From Astropecten irregularis (lineage: Eukaryota > Echinodermata > Asteroidea > Paxillosida > Astropectinidae), in the NCBI GenBank assembly GCA_963971285.1, contig OZ020257.1, positions 13,468,602-13,532,601 on the forward strand: DNA of 64,000 nt. The letters run 5' to 3'. Positions 10,755 through 23,840 of this stretch are shown piece by piece. The notes below the pieces were generated by a model. The model saw nothing but the letters and a program-made list of their open reading frames with translations, did not search any database and was not told the DNA's origin. Within the stretch, counting starts at the first letter, position 1. The number at the start of each line of letters is the position of its first letter. The position numbers and the translations under genes are program-made.

Positions 10755-12232
10755 TATATGATTCCTTCCCTTTCCAAAAAAATTGAAAAATAATTCCATT
10801 TTGGGCAGGATTATATGCCAGCATGCACTTTTGCCTGCCACACTGATCCAGTCATTCTTTATTTCTCCAAATGCTGGGCCCCTCATAGCAAATGAGCCCA
10901 ACCTCATCTCAAATTGCCGACAACCCGACAACCCACACACTATTTTACCATCCAACAGCACGTTGCTGCCAGCACCATATGTGGGACACATATCCCGTGA
11001 ACTCTACGTGAACTTTATTGACGCTTTTTTTTCCAATTTTAGTAACAAACAACAATTCCGTGGCATCTGTTGCTGGATATTTGCATTTCAAACAGAAATA
11101 CCGTCATTGAACGACGGTGCAACATCTGAATACCAAATTGAATGAAAACGCCTCCTTTATTTTCGTTTTTTTTTCAATCAGAAATGCAATATCTTTTGTT
11201 AAATCAACTTTCTGCAAACATGCAATTTTGTTGAATAAATGATATACTTGTTTTTTTTTCTTTAGCTGGATTTGAATTAAATTCATCAAAAACTGCAGTA
11301 ATTTTTCTTCTTTTTTTTTCATTTGTACATTCACATTTAAATATCAACTTCACTAATGGATCAATTAATTGTTTAAAACCCTCTAAATGAAAATGATCAA
11401 AGTTTTTTTTTTTTGGCTGAACAAACCTGGTACTTTTTTATGCTGATTTGCAACATGAAATGCCACTCACTTCATATTTGATATTTACGGTGAAAAAATT
11501 TCATTTGAGATTTGTTTTTCGGAGTTGCTGCATGATAAAACTAATCAATAAATTCTGCACAAAAGCGCCGACTCTCTTTGCAATATGAAAATGCAAACTT
11601 TTTATTAGATTATTGTTTATTAAACAAATATTAGATTGGAAAAGCTCTGTCAACATTCCATTTCAAAACACAATAAAATAATTTTCTACAGACAAAAATA
11701 ACATGGAATCCAAAGGCATAAACGCGCTCTACATCTGCGACAGCAGAAATCTGTCAAGAAGTAGGTCATGTAACTCGGGGTAACAGCTAACTTGAAGGAT
11801 GTCTTCCTGCACTGTGCATATTCTTAGCAAACCGCACATCATCGTTGAGTATATCTATAGCATGATGCAATCCTGACTGTATATTGCAAGTGGGCAAGGT
11901 ACGAGCGTGCATTGTATGATACATGTACATGTACATGTGCATCGGGCGTGGCTACACACATGTATAAACCCGGCCTTCAAACATGTCAAAGGGCTGACAA
12001 TGCATGAACGCACATGCTACATGATCCTGCTGAATGCTGCGCAGTCACTCGGTCAAATTCCATTCATCTTTTGATGACATAAGTATTGAATACAAAAATC
12101 CCACATACATGTACACTACTAGTGTATGTTCCAAACACATTAAGGCATATCATCATGACTTGGCATATCCAGTATTAAAATTAAAGCAAAGTCATTTTTT
12201 ATTATTTCATATTCACAAAAAGGGTATTAGTG

Positions 12233-12710
12233 AAACAGGTTAACGTCTGAAAGTGAAAGTTTGGGAGACATCGGGAATTAGGGAGACATTTTGATGTCTC
12301 CCTACGTATCAGGCATCTATTTAAAGACACATTTTTAATGTCCATACATCTGTATTTTAGCAGGTGCCAATTTCAAGACACTGCTAAGCACAACAATTTG
12401 CTTAGCACAAAAATGTCTTGCCCAATAAAACAGACCACCGTTAAAAATTTCATTTGATGTTCATGGTCAGTGAACAACGGCCAAAGAACAATCACAAGTG
12501 ATATAGAAATTTGGTTGTTAACCCTGTTTTAATTACGACAGAAATGCCATGCTTGGCAAATGTTTGTGTTAAGCAGCGCCGTGAAATTGGCCCCAGAAGA
12601 TAGAGAATGCTCTTAATATGAAAATATGTCAATTTCAAGTTCATTGGTTTGGAGGATGTTTAGAAATAATGTTTTTGTGCAGGACTCTACGGAAATGTCT
12701 CCCAAAGTAC
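12233..12710. mobile_element. Family G element, copy 1, split by a family B MITE
   Basis: Left end ACAGGTTAACGTCTGAAAG..TTTGGGAGACAT, right end AATGTCTCCCAAAGTAC. The insertion at 12361-12595 interrupts it. The second copy (25274-25894) lacks that insertion and so shows the empty site. Confidence 0.75.
12361..12595. mobile_element. Family B foldback MITE, copy 2
   Basis: CAGGTGCCAATTTCAAG to GTGAAATTGGCCCCAG, in opposite orientation to copy 1. Boundaries are supported by the uninterrupted family G copy at 25.7 kb (TTTTAATAGAAGACATAG). Confidence 0.8.
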
Positions 12711-12826
12711 ACATCCTCAATTATATAATTATTTATTTTTTGTTTGGAGGGATTCTGATAGTGCCATGTGTTGTCCAAAAACAGGACTTGTCTTCTTTGG
12801 AGGGAAAAGCGAAAAAAAAAACTTAC

Positions 12827-12914
12827 CAAGATTAAGCTGCTTGCAAGCCACACGAGCAGAACTGATAGACCATTGGTCACTACATACGGTGCCCCACTGA
12901 CCATCATGGAAAAC
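12827..12914 (-). CDS. Exon 12: SRCR3, middle segment
   Basis: Acceptor TCCACAG|GTTTTC and donor CTTG|GTAAGT; phase 0 in, phase 1 out, 88 bases. It encodes VFHDGQWGTVCSDQWSIS, then SARVACKQLNLG. GTVCSDQW replaces the more usual GTVCDDxW. It is shorter than exon 6 because the variable loop after the second cysteine is carried by the next exon. Confidence 0.92.
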
Positions 12915-13033
12915 CTGTGGAGGGAGAGGTGCGGTCATTTAAATAAAAATACTGTCAGGCTTTGAACTTTTGTTTCAAATGATTCATTCCGAGTCCAACC
13001 ACATGTACACACATGTATGCCTTCAGAAACAAG

Positions 13034-13406
13034 TTAAAGGTACCATCATACTTTGGTAGCATACCGAAACAGAAATCATCACAGATTTACCTATAACATA
13101 CAGGGTATGAAGATGGTGATGGTAGAAACATACTATTAACACTTTTCTGCCTGAAATGCTGTATTTATCCAGAAAAAGTGTAGAATCAATGACCAAAAAC
13201 AATTTTGATCTTCGGAAGATCGAAAATAATGGTGAAAAGACTTAAAAATACTGTAGCTGTTTTTCACTGTTTTCTAAAAAAGTGGGCACCGTATGGGACA
13301 GGAAATTTCACAGATGATTGTTACTGTATCTTTCGTGATACTTTTGCTTAAGAATCTGCATTTCTTTGCATTTCTTTGACAAAAACCAAAGTATGAAACT
13401 ACCTTT
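13034..13406. mobile_element. Family A TTAA-flanked MITE, copy 1
   Basis: Starts TTAAAGGTACCATCATAC, ends ACCAAAGTATGAAACTACCT. The ACTTTGGT/ACCAAAGT ends are inverted, and the middle contains the mirror GATCTTCGGAAGATC hairpin common to the family. The right TTAA is not preserved. Confidence 0.8.
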
Positions 13407-13838
13407 CTTCGGGTTCTTCGTTTACAGTCTCAATCCAATAAATGATGGACTTATGCTATAACGTCCACTGTCTGTATTTAAATTGCAGACCAAAAGAGAT
13501 TTAGTTTCATGTTGACTTGCTCCCAAAATCCACTTTTATTTTTACACTTCTCTATTTTGCAGGGACGACTGGTTTCCCGACCACGGGATTAGGTTGCCAT
13601 TTGAATTTAATTAGAACTGAAATCCGATGCCAGGTACATGTATGACTCATTGGCAATTTTATTTCAGTCGGACATATGGCTTTAAATAAAAAATAAAATT
13701 TTTGCTTTTTTTTTCAAAAATGATAAAATTAGAATTTTTTTTAGGGGTGCTTGATTCATACACAATACTCGACCTCATGTCCAAGAAAATACTTGGGGTT
13801 CACATTTCGATTCTAAGATAGATTCTTCAGTCATTTAA

Positions 13839-13976
13839 AGGTGAACAAAGAACAAATTGACTGGAGGGGGATTCGAACCTGTGACCTCGGAATACGGTAC
13901 CGGTTGCTCTACCAACATGTTACTGTCCACAGTAATATGTTGCTGGTGTCCCAAATAGTCAATTATCTTTGTTCTA
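13839..13976 (-). mobile_element. tRNA-derived SINE, degenerate dimer
   Basis: A minus-strand copy with B box GGTTCGAATCCC, tail ACTGG reversed, then a decayed partner ending AATAGTCAATTATCTTTGTT. It is the same architecture as 3302-3604. Confidence 0.7.
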
Positions 13977-14138
13977 AGGGCTGTTTGTTTCAGGCATGTG
14001 ATCAATGATCTGCATACATGTATGCTCGTCCCATGCAAGATACGCTGAAATGAGATCCAGATCAGCAGCATCACTGATCTCATACCTGAAACAAATAGGC
14101 TGTAAGACTTTTCAGTTATGGACTACTTTTTTCCTTAC

Positions 14139-14273
14139 CTCCAAACGGCCTTCTAATTGGTCTTGTCCCCCGACCAGACGAATCTGATCACCGTTGGGTA
14201 CCGTGCTTGGATCCATGGGGACGACAAACGTGGAGCTTGGGCAGCCATCTACACACTGGCCATTGCTCAGAAC
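14139..14273 (-). CDS. Exon 11: end of furin-like block and start of SRCR3
   Basis: Acceptor TAAACAG|GTTCTG and donor TTGGAG|GTAAGG; symmetric phase 0-0, 45 codons. It encodes VLSNGQCVDGCPSSTF, a proline-rich stretch (VPMDPSTVPNGDQ) and IRLVGGQDQLEGRLE, which opens SRCR3. The exon border after GRLE is the same position used in SRCR2 and SRCR5. Confidence 0.92.
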
Positions 14274-17255
14274 CTGTTTAATCAAGACAACCAAACAACG
14301 AAATAAAAGAGTTATACAGGCTTTCCTTTTTTAGAGAAGGCTGACACCTTCCATAGATGTCAAGCTCTTTCAATTACCTACATGAACAATATTTGACGTC
14401 GATGTACAGTCCAACGTGCGCTGATTGGATTAACGATCGTATGTTTATATGGTATCCTACAAAAAATCGGACATTACAAAGAAAAAAGTCGGAAATTAGA
14501 AATTGCCGAAAAAAAATCTGAATTCCGATTGAAATCAGAGATTTCACATCCCTGCAAGCCAAAAATCAGAATCTGTTGTCAAGAGCTTGTAAAAAGTGAT
14601 AATTTTTAACCCAAAAGGAGGAATAATTCCTCCAAAATAGGAATGATTGGCAGCTAGCAGCTCAATATGGCAATAACAATATTTCTGTTGATCCCAACAT
14701 AATCATTATAGTGGGGAAGATGTATTTAACATCACAGCTGGCCAAGGCATACACAATTTTGTTCGGAAATGTAACTTCTATATAAATGTACATTGTGAAA
14801 CAATGCACAAACCACTATGTCCACTGATTAGGCAGAATAAGTGTATTAATCACTGTAATACTTTGTGTCGAGCTCAGGCTAGGTGACCTGTCTCTCAAGT
14901 ATCACAAATTACTCCCGCAATTTTTTTTAATCTTTTCCTCTTTTCGTTGACCTCTGTTTTAAGTCACCACAATAATATAATTTTTTTTATGATTTGTTTG
15001 AAAAAGACAAAGGATGCAATGTATAATTTTCCTAAAATTAATAACAATTATCATTCAGCCAATGAGAACTGGGTACTCTGTATTTGCATATGATTCTGGC
15101 AGCAAGTACTAAGGTACTGCGTTTGCATATGTTTCAGTAATAGTATTGTGGTAATGTGCAGTGAAACAAGACTTCAAAACAGAAGTCCCTGGTTCATTTC
15201 TTCCTACAGTCTATGAAGCGGCTGTAGTTTCAGTGGTTCTCCACTGACTTGCCCGTTGGCGACCCAAAACAACAGACTAAACAGCCCCAGAGGTTGTAAA
15301 ACATCTGGGAAAAAAAGACAGACTGCCTGTGTTTACAAATTTTAATGTGGACATTTTGGTCTGGGACTACAGGCTGTTGTGCTGAACACAGCTGGCACAG
15401 TGAATGATTAGCATTATAAATGCCATAACTTCAAATCAGCTTTGGCAAAGTGGGACTTGTTTGACAGGGTTCGGCCGCCAAATGTTTTCATCATGCACTC
15501 AGTCCTTGCTCGTCATTGTCAACGTTGGTTTATTTGCAAATGTGTCTGTCTCCCACAGGCGTCGTCTAGAGATATTTGTCAGTTGCAAACAGAACATGAA
15601 AACCATGAAAAACATTCTGTGAATCTAATCTTACGAAAAAAATAAAACCCCACATTATTGTCCAAATATTTGTTAACACTACCGGGTTGTTTTGTCATGT
15701 AGACGACGCACATGACGCACAAGAGTAAAAAAAAACTGGACTTGATCAAACTTGGAGAAAATTTTGATTTTGTTGTTGGGTGGGGGGATGTTCACATTAG
15801 TTTGGAAAACAATTTTTTGACATTTTGTCACAAAAATTTGGAGATGCATCAGTGATTAATCCTGATTTATCCTCATGTATATGACAACCATTGCCATGGC
15901 GACCTGCATGAATCACGAGCAGACATGCACAGCTGCATTTCCATGGAAAGGAATATTTTAGATTTACTGCAGACTTAAAAATAGAAAACAAAAAACCCGG
16001 TATCAGGGCTCTGACTGCAGCAATCAATGTTCGACCAGGAGCAACCATGTGAGACTTTGTGGAAAGGGGGAAAGAGGATCAGCTGTTTACCAAATTATGC
16101 AACGCAGTCGACCGAAACACTGTAAATAATGTGAATATTCCTGGAAATTTATAATATGGACAATAAACATTGAAAAAAAATATCCAAAAGAATATGTTTG
16201 TAGGCCTACTGACAAATATAAAATTCCTAATACATGTATAAGCAACTGAAATTGAATTGTCAATTTCGTATAAATGGACTTTATTCTGATTTTTTTTCAA
16301 AAACAAAACTACCAGTATGATCCTTAACAGATATTTTTGGCTGAGGTATTCAATGAAAGCTTACATTATAACTTATCATGCCTCATAAAAAAATTTCAAT
16401 TTGTAATTTCCACCTTTTTTTAATCCTCAATTCTGCCCCCCCCCCCAAAAAAAAAAAGGCACCAAAAATACCAACTCAATTTTGTTTTGTTGGCAGTATA
16501 AATGTTCATTTTTCTGAAGTTTTTTCGCCTGTATTTATTTAATAACCCCGTACCGATCTTTTCGTGCAAAGGTAATAAAACCTGGCAAATGAGGTGGTTG
16601 TTTTGCAGACGGCGGTGTGAGTGTGAGTGTTAGTCCCAACTGGTCACGAGAAGACTTATTTTCCCTCGACACCTTCGGGTATAAAACACCTTATATTGGG
16701 AAGAAAATGATATTACTCTTTGGATTTCAGCGAGAAACCACAAAAAAACACTGTCATCTTCTCTGTCAAACACATTCACGGCACAAGTCAATTGTTTGAC
16801 GGCCCGCAGGGAGGCACGACAACGAAGGAAATGTCAAGAAGTTCAGGCCGGGCCGGGACGGGAAAGATTCTTCTTCATTCATTCAATCTAAGTGAAGAGC
16901 CACATGAATAATACAGGGGACTCGGGGCTCTAACAGGGAAGGGATTTAGGGCCCAAATATGTGTACATGAGACGGGTCGAGTCTGCAGGAGCAATAATGG
17001 CTTACCTAGGAATGATTTCAAGTTAATTATCTCTGTGATACTTGTGCCATACATATACATGTACATCGTGTTGCTGACAAAATCATACCATTGATATTAA
17101 ATGGTTTTTTTGCATGAAGGAATTGTCATGTGCAGACACAGTATTCTGGTCGATTTCGGTTTGAATTCAACGCGATCTGAACAGAGGGAGGAGTCACATT
17201 ATTATGATCAAATCGTGTTTTGAGATACTGCTGGGATGGTAAATTGCGAACCATT

Positions 17256-17475
17256 AACCCTAACCCTCTGTCATGTCTGCATCTACCATACTAGACAAGA
17301 GCTGCTCACCACGCATTACCATAGTTTCTGGACTTCTGGATCATAAACTGATATACCAAGCATTACCACACAAACCACACTATATATGGGTATATGTGGT
17401 ATGCAGGGTACCACACTTACCACAATAAAAACAAAGTGTGGTATACTGTGGTATGGAAATGGGTTAGGGTTCATT
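17256..17475. repeat. Family E repeat, copy 1
   Basis: Segment with CAAGAGCTGCTCACCAC, ACCACACAAACC and GTGTGGTATACTGTGG. A second copy lies at 45374-45560 in intron 6. Two TAACCC units flank it, too few to call telomeric. Confidence 0.6.
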
Positions 17476-17824
17476 GGCTAGGTCAAAGACAACAAAGTTC
17501 TATCTGTAGCACTGAAGAGTAGCACACTCCTATAACTTGGATTATGATTATAACTCATTGGATGCCCGCCAAAGGGCATTAGGGCAAAAGTAACATACTG
17601 CCAGGCTCATTTGCCTTTTTACCGGGCACCCAACAAACTTTTTCACCGGCTTTAAGTCCTAGCAGGATCTTTCTCAAAGGCTGAGTGAGAAAACGGCATT
17701 AGATTGATTTATTACAGCACTACTGTACTGTAGTTACTGAGAGCGCATTACAATTTAGACTTCAAACTTTTCAGGGACTCTGTTACTGTTAACCAACATT
17801 ATTGCTTATGGTAAGCGTATTTCA

Positions 17825-18034
17825 TGGGAGGTTTTTTTTGGTATTGGTAAGCAAGGAATTTCTGCAGAATGCATATGGCAGCGCATTAGCAGAAAATAAT
17901 CACGGTTACCCTAGAAATTTTTCGCTAAGCAAAAAGTTTTGCATACAGATTCCATGAAATAGATTTCACGCGTAGCAGTGCCCGTAATTAAGCACAAAAA
18001 TAGGCCGCAATGGATTCCATGAAATTTGGCCCAG
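17825..18034. mobile_element. Family B-like MITE, degenerate
   Basis: Ends TTTCATGGGAGG and CCATGAAATTTGGCCCAG with TAAGCACAAAAATAGG inside. It ends about 27 bases from the exon 10 donor. Confidence 0.5.
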
Positions 18035-18061
18035 GAATTTGCTATGTGCCTTTTCTTTTAC

Positions 18062-18250
18062 CTTTGGGGCTCTGCAAGAAGTGCACACAATGCTGTACTC
18101 CTGGTTGAAGCCACACGTCAAGCACTGAATAGAGCAGGTCTGACAAATGAAGGATGCGGGGTTGCCATAGTAACTGTCATCGCATCTCTCCTGGCAGACG
18201 CCGGACTGACTGAACATGTCTGGTCCACAGCTCAGAATGCAAGATGAGCC
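18062..18250 (-). CDS. Exon 10: furin-like repeat with extra N-terminal cysteine segment
   Basis: Acceptor CCATAG|GGCTCA and donor CAAAG|GTAAAA; symmetric phase 0-0, 63 codons. It encodes GSSCILSCGPDMFSQSG, then VCQERCDDSYYGNPA, CQTCSIQCLTC and VCTSCRAPK. Compared with the other repeats it carries an additional CxxxC plus GPDM segment in front. GPDM also follows the last cysteine of SRCR1 in exon 5. This could mark a deleted SRCR between two repeats (inference). The degenerate family B element ends about 30 bases past the donor. Confidence 0.91.
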
Positions 18251-20151
18251 CTATGGAAGAAACAACAAGTATAGATAGAAGAACATTTCAGTTGTCATAA
18301 ACAAGATTTTACAATATTTGAGTGAAAGTTACAGTAAATACAATTCGATGCCATATGTCAAAATCATAAGAAATACTAATGTCCACGTTATAAGTTAATT
18401 ACCATATTAAACTTTTGCCAGTTTACTGAAAAAGTTGGGCATGTGGGCATTTTGTAACCTCAGTCACCATTTTTTTTTGTAAATAGCAATTTCCATGCAT
18501 TTCAAGGAACCATATGCGGTATACTTGCTGTTTCCATTTTCAAATTGGAGTCTTTCAAGAACGACAGATCAAGGAATAGGTCAAAGTCACTCAACAGGTA
18601 ACTTACGTTACCGTGGAATTGCCAATGTATATTTTTACACTGAAAACATCAGAAGTCTTTACACTGAACTGAGACAGAAACTAGTTCTTTACATTGGGAA
18701 TTCTTAATTGAAAACAAACATATCATGCTGAGCATGACCTCTCAGATCAACCATAGTGACCAAGCCACAGACCTTCATGTAGGCATACCAAATGAGTGCG
18801 AGAAATTACAGGCACTCTGAGATCTATGTTTTGAGTGTTGGACTCTTGCCAAGCAAGAGAGAGTTTGAATGAAAACCAAAACCTGCAATGCAGAGTACTG
18901 GTCTGTGATCAGCAGTCAGCAACATGGCTGGGAACTACAGAAGGTTGCATTCCAAACCCCTGACAATAGAAACCACAGGTCTCTTGCTCTCCAACAATAA
19001 ATTGTCTCTGTTTCAAAGTTTGTGACTGGAGGCACTCTTCATCAATTGTTCTGCCAGACTTTACTGCATCAAACAAAATACATGTATACATATGTAGGCC
19101 CCTACATGTACATGTACATGTCTGTATATGTGTACCGGTATTCTAATTGGAGGTTTTTCATTCTCTATTTTTTTAAGTCTTACAAAGACTTGCAAAGTCT
19201 TGCATCTGATGATGTAGTTGTTGCTACGAAAGTTTAAATGCACATTTTATCTCTAGTTAGTCAATCAAGTGGTATTTGTATTTTTCTATTTTATATTGTT
19301 ATCTGACTGACCCGGCTACCCATCATTAAAAACTTCCAGATAGAAATGAAAAGATATAAACTTGAATCAAGAAGACAAGGTTGAACAGTGCAAAAATAGG
19401 ACATTTTATGAATTTAGTAAAAATGACCTTGATGATGTTTGGTAAATCAAAAAAATATCAAATATATGGGTATTATACAAGTTAATAGTCTATTATTTTT
19501 CTCAATGAACTGCTGAAAAGTAAGCCCGCCCAAATTTTGGGCCCAGAGAACTAATATCCTGGAGTGGAATTTCTGTGAAATGCCAACAAACACTTTTATA
19601 ACAAATAATTTGGCACTCGAAACTTGTCGTGTTTGCAGACAATAAGCCCAGACGTATGTACAAGCACTCCCCAATTAAATCCACACACATTCTGACATGG
19701 GTCTCCATTCTGCTACCTAATCTGGCTGTAGTTTAACACCCAGATCCCCAGCAATGCTGATCAGCCTGATCAACCTATATACGGTAAGAGCTGAGTAGCC
19801 CAACTCTAGAAAATGACTAACCACAAGTATGTGCCCAACCTTCCTCACTAAATTTGTATAGTTTAAAGCAGAGATGCCTTCTATGAATGGAAAGTTCAGT
19901 AGACATTTTATATAACCACGGTGCACTGGTCACATGTAGGTTATTATAAGCTGGAATGTGAACTGTTAAAGTCATCAGGCTATCATATTTGTCTTGGAAA
20001 ATGACGGGCCAACAAATTCCTATGGACTCGGGCAACAGCTTCCAACTGTGAGGTATTGAAAAATCATAATACTGTATGAGGTTATAATCCCTTATCCTTC
20101 AACCTATCGAAAGAAGGTTATAAACGTGTGACGGGCTAACTTGGCAACTGC

Positions 20152-20394
20152 CCAGGGGCCAATTTCATAGAGCTGCTTAGCACAAAAATTCACTTAGCAT
20201 GACATTTCTGTCTTAGTAAAAACACTTAACAACCACATTTCCGTATGCTATGTATCACTTGCGATTGGTCTTTGGCTGTTGTTCGCTGACCATGAATATC
20301 AAATGGAATTTTCAATGGTGGTTTGTTTTTTGGGCAAGCTATTTTTGTGCTAAGCAATTTTTTGTGCTAAGCAGCTCTATGAAATTGGCCCCAG
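20152..20394. mobile_element. Family B foldback MITE, copy 3
   Basis: The best preserved copy: GGGGCCAATTTCATAGAGCT to AGCTCTATGAAATTGGCCCC, inverted ends matching over about 20 bases, then CTTAGCACAAAAA / TTTTTGTGCTAAGC. Confidence 0.88.
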
Positions 20395-20639
20395 TAGAGA
20401 CACATACTAACTGACTAAGCAGGAAAATGTGGCCCAGCTGGATGAAAATACCGAATGTAGTCTATAGTTCAATGCCATATTATTTCACATGCTGAGCAAA
20501 GCACCAATCTGACATGCATTCGTTTACACATCATCTGACCTTTACTCCCCTATGTTTGAAAAAAAAAACACCCAAAAACATAGGGGGGCCTGTAAAAGTC
20601 CCTTGTTTCATGGCTTCTGACTTGCCGGCATATGAACAA

Positions 20640-20785
20640 AGATAATTGACAATTATGGACACCGCCACCATACTGTACATGGTATGATGTAGGGCTGGAT
20701 AGTGGCTCAGTTGGTAGAGCAGCTGGTACTTTATTCCGGAGGTCGCAGGTTCGAATCCCGCTCCAGTCAATTTTGTCTTTTTTGT
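20640..20785 (+). mobile_element. tRNA-derived SINE, plus-strand copy
   Basis: GGGCTGGATAGTGGCTCAG (A box region with a 2-base insertion), GGTTCGAATCCCGC (B box) and CCAGTCAATTTTGTCTTTT. The leader ATTATGGACACCGCCACC is also found before other copies, defining the SINE 5' part. Confidence 0.85.
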
Positions 20786-21987
20786 TAATGGTCTACATTG
20801 TAAAGTACCGTTGTAAAGTTCTGTGTAAGAAGCATTCTGAATGACCTGCCTAAGCAGTAAGCATACATGTACATGTACATGTATATATAAACATGTTAAC
20901 GTCTAGGATTCCTTACGGTATGCACTTTGCACTAACTGGAATGAATGGAATACCATTAGTCAGGTAAATTATGCCAGACTCCCCAGACAACTGGAGTCTG
21001 TGAACAATTTGTATACATTCTCCACTTGCATAGTATATTAGTAGCGGCCTCTTGCCGGCTCCAGACTAATACACAAAAAAAGTGCAGCGTCATACATATC
21101 ATATTCATTCATGGATTGGGTCCAAGACCTGCGTATATGTATGCTTGCCATTATCATTGAATACAGTGTACACACAGGGCCCACAACTTGAACAAGTTCA
21201 CTGCAAGTTCATTGTACAATGTTGTATGCATGTAATCTAATAAATGGCCAAGACGTGGCATGCTGTGCGGTTGGACATATTTCCGGTGTCGGGCACTCGG
21301 GGAGCTCGAGGGCGCTCGCTGATTTGTTGCAGACTACCCATTCATTAGGCCCCCACCATGTGCCTGTCCCTTTTGTGTGATGGGCGCCGGGTGAAGAACG
21401 GGGCACCGGGTTATTACTCCGACACACAACAATTCATCGCAAATGTAAACACTGCCGTGCATTGTGGGAAAGGAGGGATCGAGGTGCCAGACGGAAATGC
21501 AGTGTGTGGTTTTCTTTTGTTTTTGTTTTCTGGTATTTCGAGTCATTATAATAAACCAAGAAATCAAAATAATTTGGCTGACATCTTAAATCCTTTAACA
21601 GTTAATGAATATACCTGTACTGTTAAATTTCATGAAACATTTTCTTTCCAGTTTTTGTTTTTTTACCGGGAAATTTGTATACATGTAGAAGTACTGCGTT
21701 TCAATTTTGGCAGCTTTCCAAACAGGAATTACCTACTCAAATCTGCAGGAGCAGTTTTACTCACTGACTCCGTCGGTCTGGCTGGCTGGATGCCAAATGT
21801 CGCAGAGGGAATGATCGTCTCAGGGCGCGCAATAACTTAGTATAAATTGACCTTCAGTTCTTATAATGAAGGTACTGGTACTTGAAGCGAAGATAATTTT
21901 CTTAACATTGCCAGACATGAAAGCACATTGAGCATAATATGAGCCTGCTGTTGCCATGATGTTGCTGTGAACGTGCGAAGCTAATTC

Positions 21988-22125
21988 CAGGCATTGAAGT
22001 TGGACTTTAACAAAACACAAGGAAATTCAAACCTAGTACCATATTTTTGTACAGTGTTGTTCACATACAGTAATGGCATATTGAGTGAAGTGAAAAAACA
22101 GGCAATCAGCTGATCAGATGCCTGT
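21988..22125. mobile_element. Family F MITE, copy 3
   Basis: CCAGGCATTGAAGTTGGAC to GATCAGATGCCTGT. More diverged than the 9.3 and 10.6 kb copies. Confidence 0.65.
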
Positions 22126-22327
22126 AATTCTCAAATCAGGAATGAATTCCGGAGCGTATCGAAAAATAAGACAATTCTACTGATTTCGCTCAATTATCTG
22201 TACATCTGTACATAGATAAAGAGAGGATTTGGCAATCTGGAGGTATTAATTATTGTCATGAGAAAAAGAGCGTTGTCGGATTTCTGGTTCTGAAGAGACC
22301 AATCAAAATAATGTCCAATATGGAGGG

Positions 22328-22707
22328 TTAAAGGTAATATCATACTTTGGTTTTGTCAAAGAAATGCAGATTCATGAGCACAAATATCAAGGAAGATACA
22401 GTAACAGTCATCTGTGAAATTCCCAGTCCCATACGGTGCCCACTTCTTGAGAAAACAGTGAAAAACTCCCACAGTATTAAAAAATAAATTTACCATTATT
22501 TTTTTATCTTCCGAAGATCAAAACTGTTTTTGGTCACTGGCTTTACTTTCTGGAAAAATACAGCATTTCAGGCAGAAACATTTCAACGGTATGTTTCTAT
22601 CATCACGATCTTTACAAAATTGTACCCTGTAAGTTATAGGTAGGGCCTAAATCTGTGGAGATTCCTGTTTCCATATGCTACCAAAGTTTGATAGTGGGCC
22701 TACCTAT
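22328..22707. mobile_element. Family A TTAA-flanked MITE, copy 2
   Basis: TTAAAGGTAATATCATAC at the left; the right end near ACCAAAGTTTGATAG has drifted. Reverse orientation relative to the 13.0 kb copy. Confidence 0.8.
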
Positions 22708-23308
22708 AAATTTAGAATGCAGCCCACTCAGTATCAAGCACACAAACCACATGGATCATAAAAAATGAAATCCTATCCTAAATTTGTTTTATTTATACAC
22801 GTGCCTTCTATTGCCATTCCAATGAAAAACCACAGAAACAGGATGTATTCAAGTCAGATCCTGTTGGGCCTTTTTTACTACGGAACACAGAATCACAATT
22901 CATTCAATTTTTTGTTCTCTTCTCAAAGTCCACCACTCCCTAATGGCGGGAAAAATCTCCATTCAGATTTTCTTTTTGTGCGTGTGTGTGTTAATTGACT
23001 GCACTTCCCTATTACCAGGAAACGAGGTTTCACTATGAATGCACAGTGTGGTTTATACGTGTGTGATGAATCAAATACAACTCTCGATAGAGACTGTGGC
23101 AATATTCAGGCAGAGTTCCAATCAAAAGAAGGAATTAAAAAAAGACGCTGGAATCATGGACACGGCAAGGGGAGTGGAATGTTGTTGTTTTGTTTCGAGG
23201 GACAGCACCAGGAAAATCCTGGCACAGAATTTCTTTCTCTTTTCAAAATGTTAATCATCATCATCATTCAAAATGTTAATACGGCATTTATCAATTATGA
23301 TTGGTGAA

Positions 23309-23683
23309 CTTAAAGGTAATATCATTATACTTAGGTTTTTGTCAAAGAAATGCAGATTCATGGGCAAAAATATCAAGAGAAATACAGTAACAGTCATCTG
23401 TAAAATGTTCAGTCCCAAATGATGGCCACTTTTTGAGAAAACAGCAAAAAATGGCCACAGTATTTCTTAAGTCTTTCACATTTATTTTTGATCTTTAAAA
23501 GATCAAAGTTATTTTTGGTCATCAGTTTCACTCTTTTCTGAATAAATACAGCATTTCAGGCAGAAATACAGTGTATTGTAATGGTATGTTTCTACCATCA
23601 CCATCTTTATACCGTGTAAGTTGCAGGTAAATCTGTGAAGATTTCTGTTTCGGTATGTTACCGAAGTATGATAGTACCTTTAA
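23309..23683. mobile_element. Family A TTAA-flanked MITE, copy 3
   Basis: Complete: TTAAAGGTAATATCATTATA at the left, GAAGTATGATAGTACCTTTAA at the right end (TTAA on both sides). Confidence 0.85.
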
Positions 23684-23840
23684 GAGCCATTGTGCACATC
23701 AATATCAATGCCACTGTCCTTGTTATCGCTGTCTCTTGAGACACAGTTTTGGACTTTTGGTTCCCGTTTTGAAAATCACAATAGACAGGACATCAAATTT
23801 GTGACTAAATCTAACAGAAAATAAGGCTCGAACCAGATAC

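Larger units (their letters stand above)
7556..12826 (-). other. Intron 12
   Basis: 5.3 kb. It contains a 20-base poly-G run near 8396-8414, a LINE tail, two family F MITEs and a family G element split by a family B MITE. The remainder (7.6-9.2 kb, 10.8-12.2 kb) shows no gene and no repeat I recognise. Confidence 0.7.
12915..14138 (-). other. Intron 11
   Basis: 1.2 kb, largely a family A MITE and a SINE. The stretch 13407-13838 holds nothing I recognise. Confidence 0.75.
14274..18061 (-). other. Intron 10
   Basis: 3.8 kb with a family E copy and a degenerate family B element near its 5' (right-hand) end. The remaining 14.3-17.2 kb shows only short homopolymers and no supported gene. Confidence 0.7.

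Noticed and set aside
17256..17275. Telomere-like TAACCC units (also near 36770)
   Set aside because: Only two units each; too short to be an interstitial telomere tract.
21358..21840. 160-codon plus-strand frame
   Set aside because: No recognisable domain, mixed base composition along its length, and it lies in intron 9 opposite the gene; probably chance.
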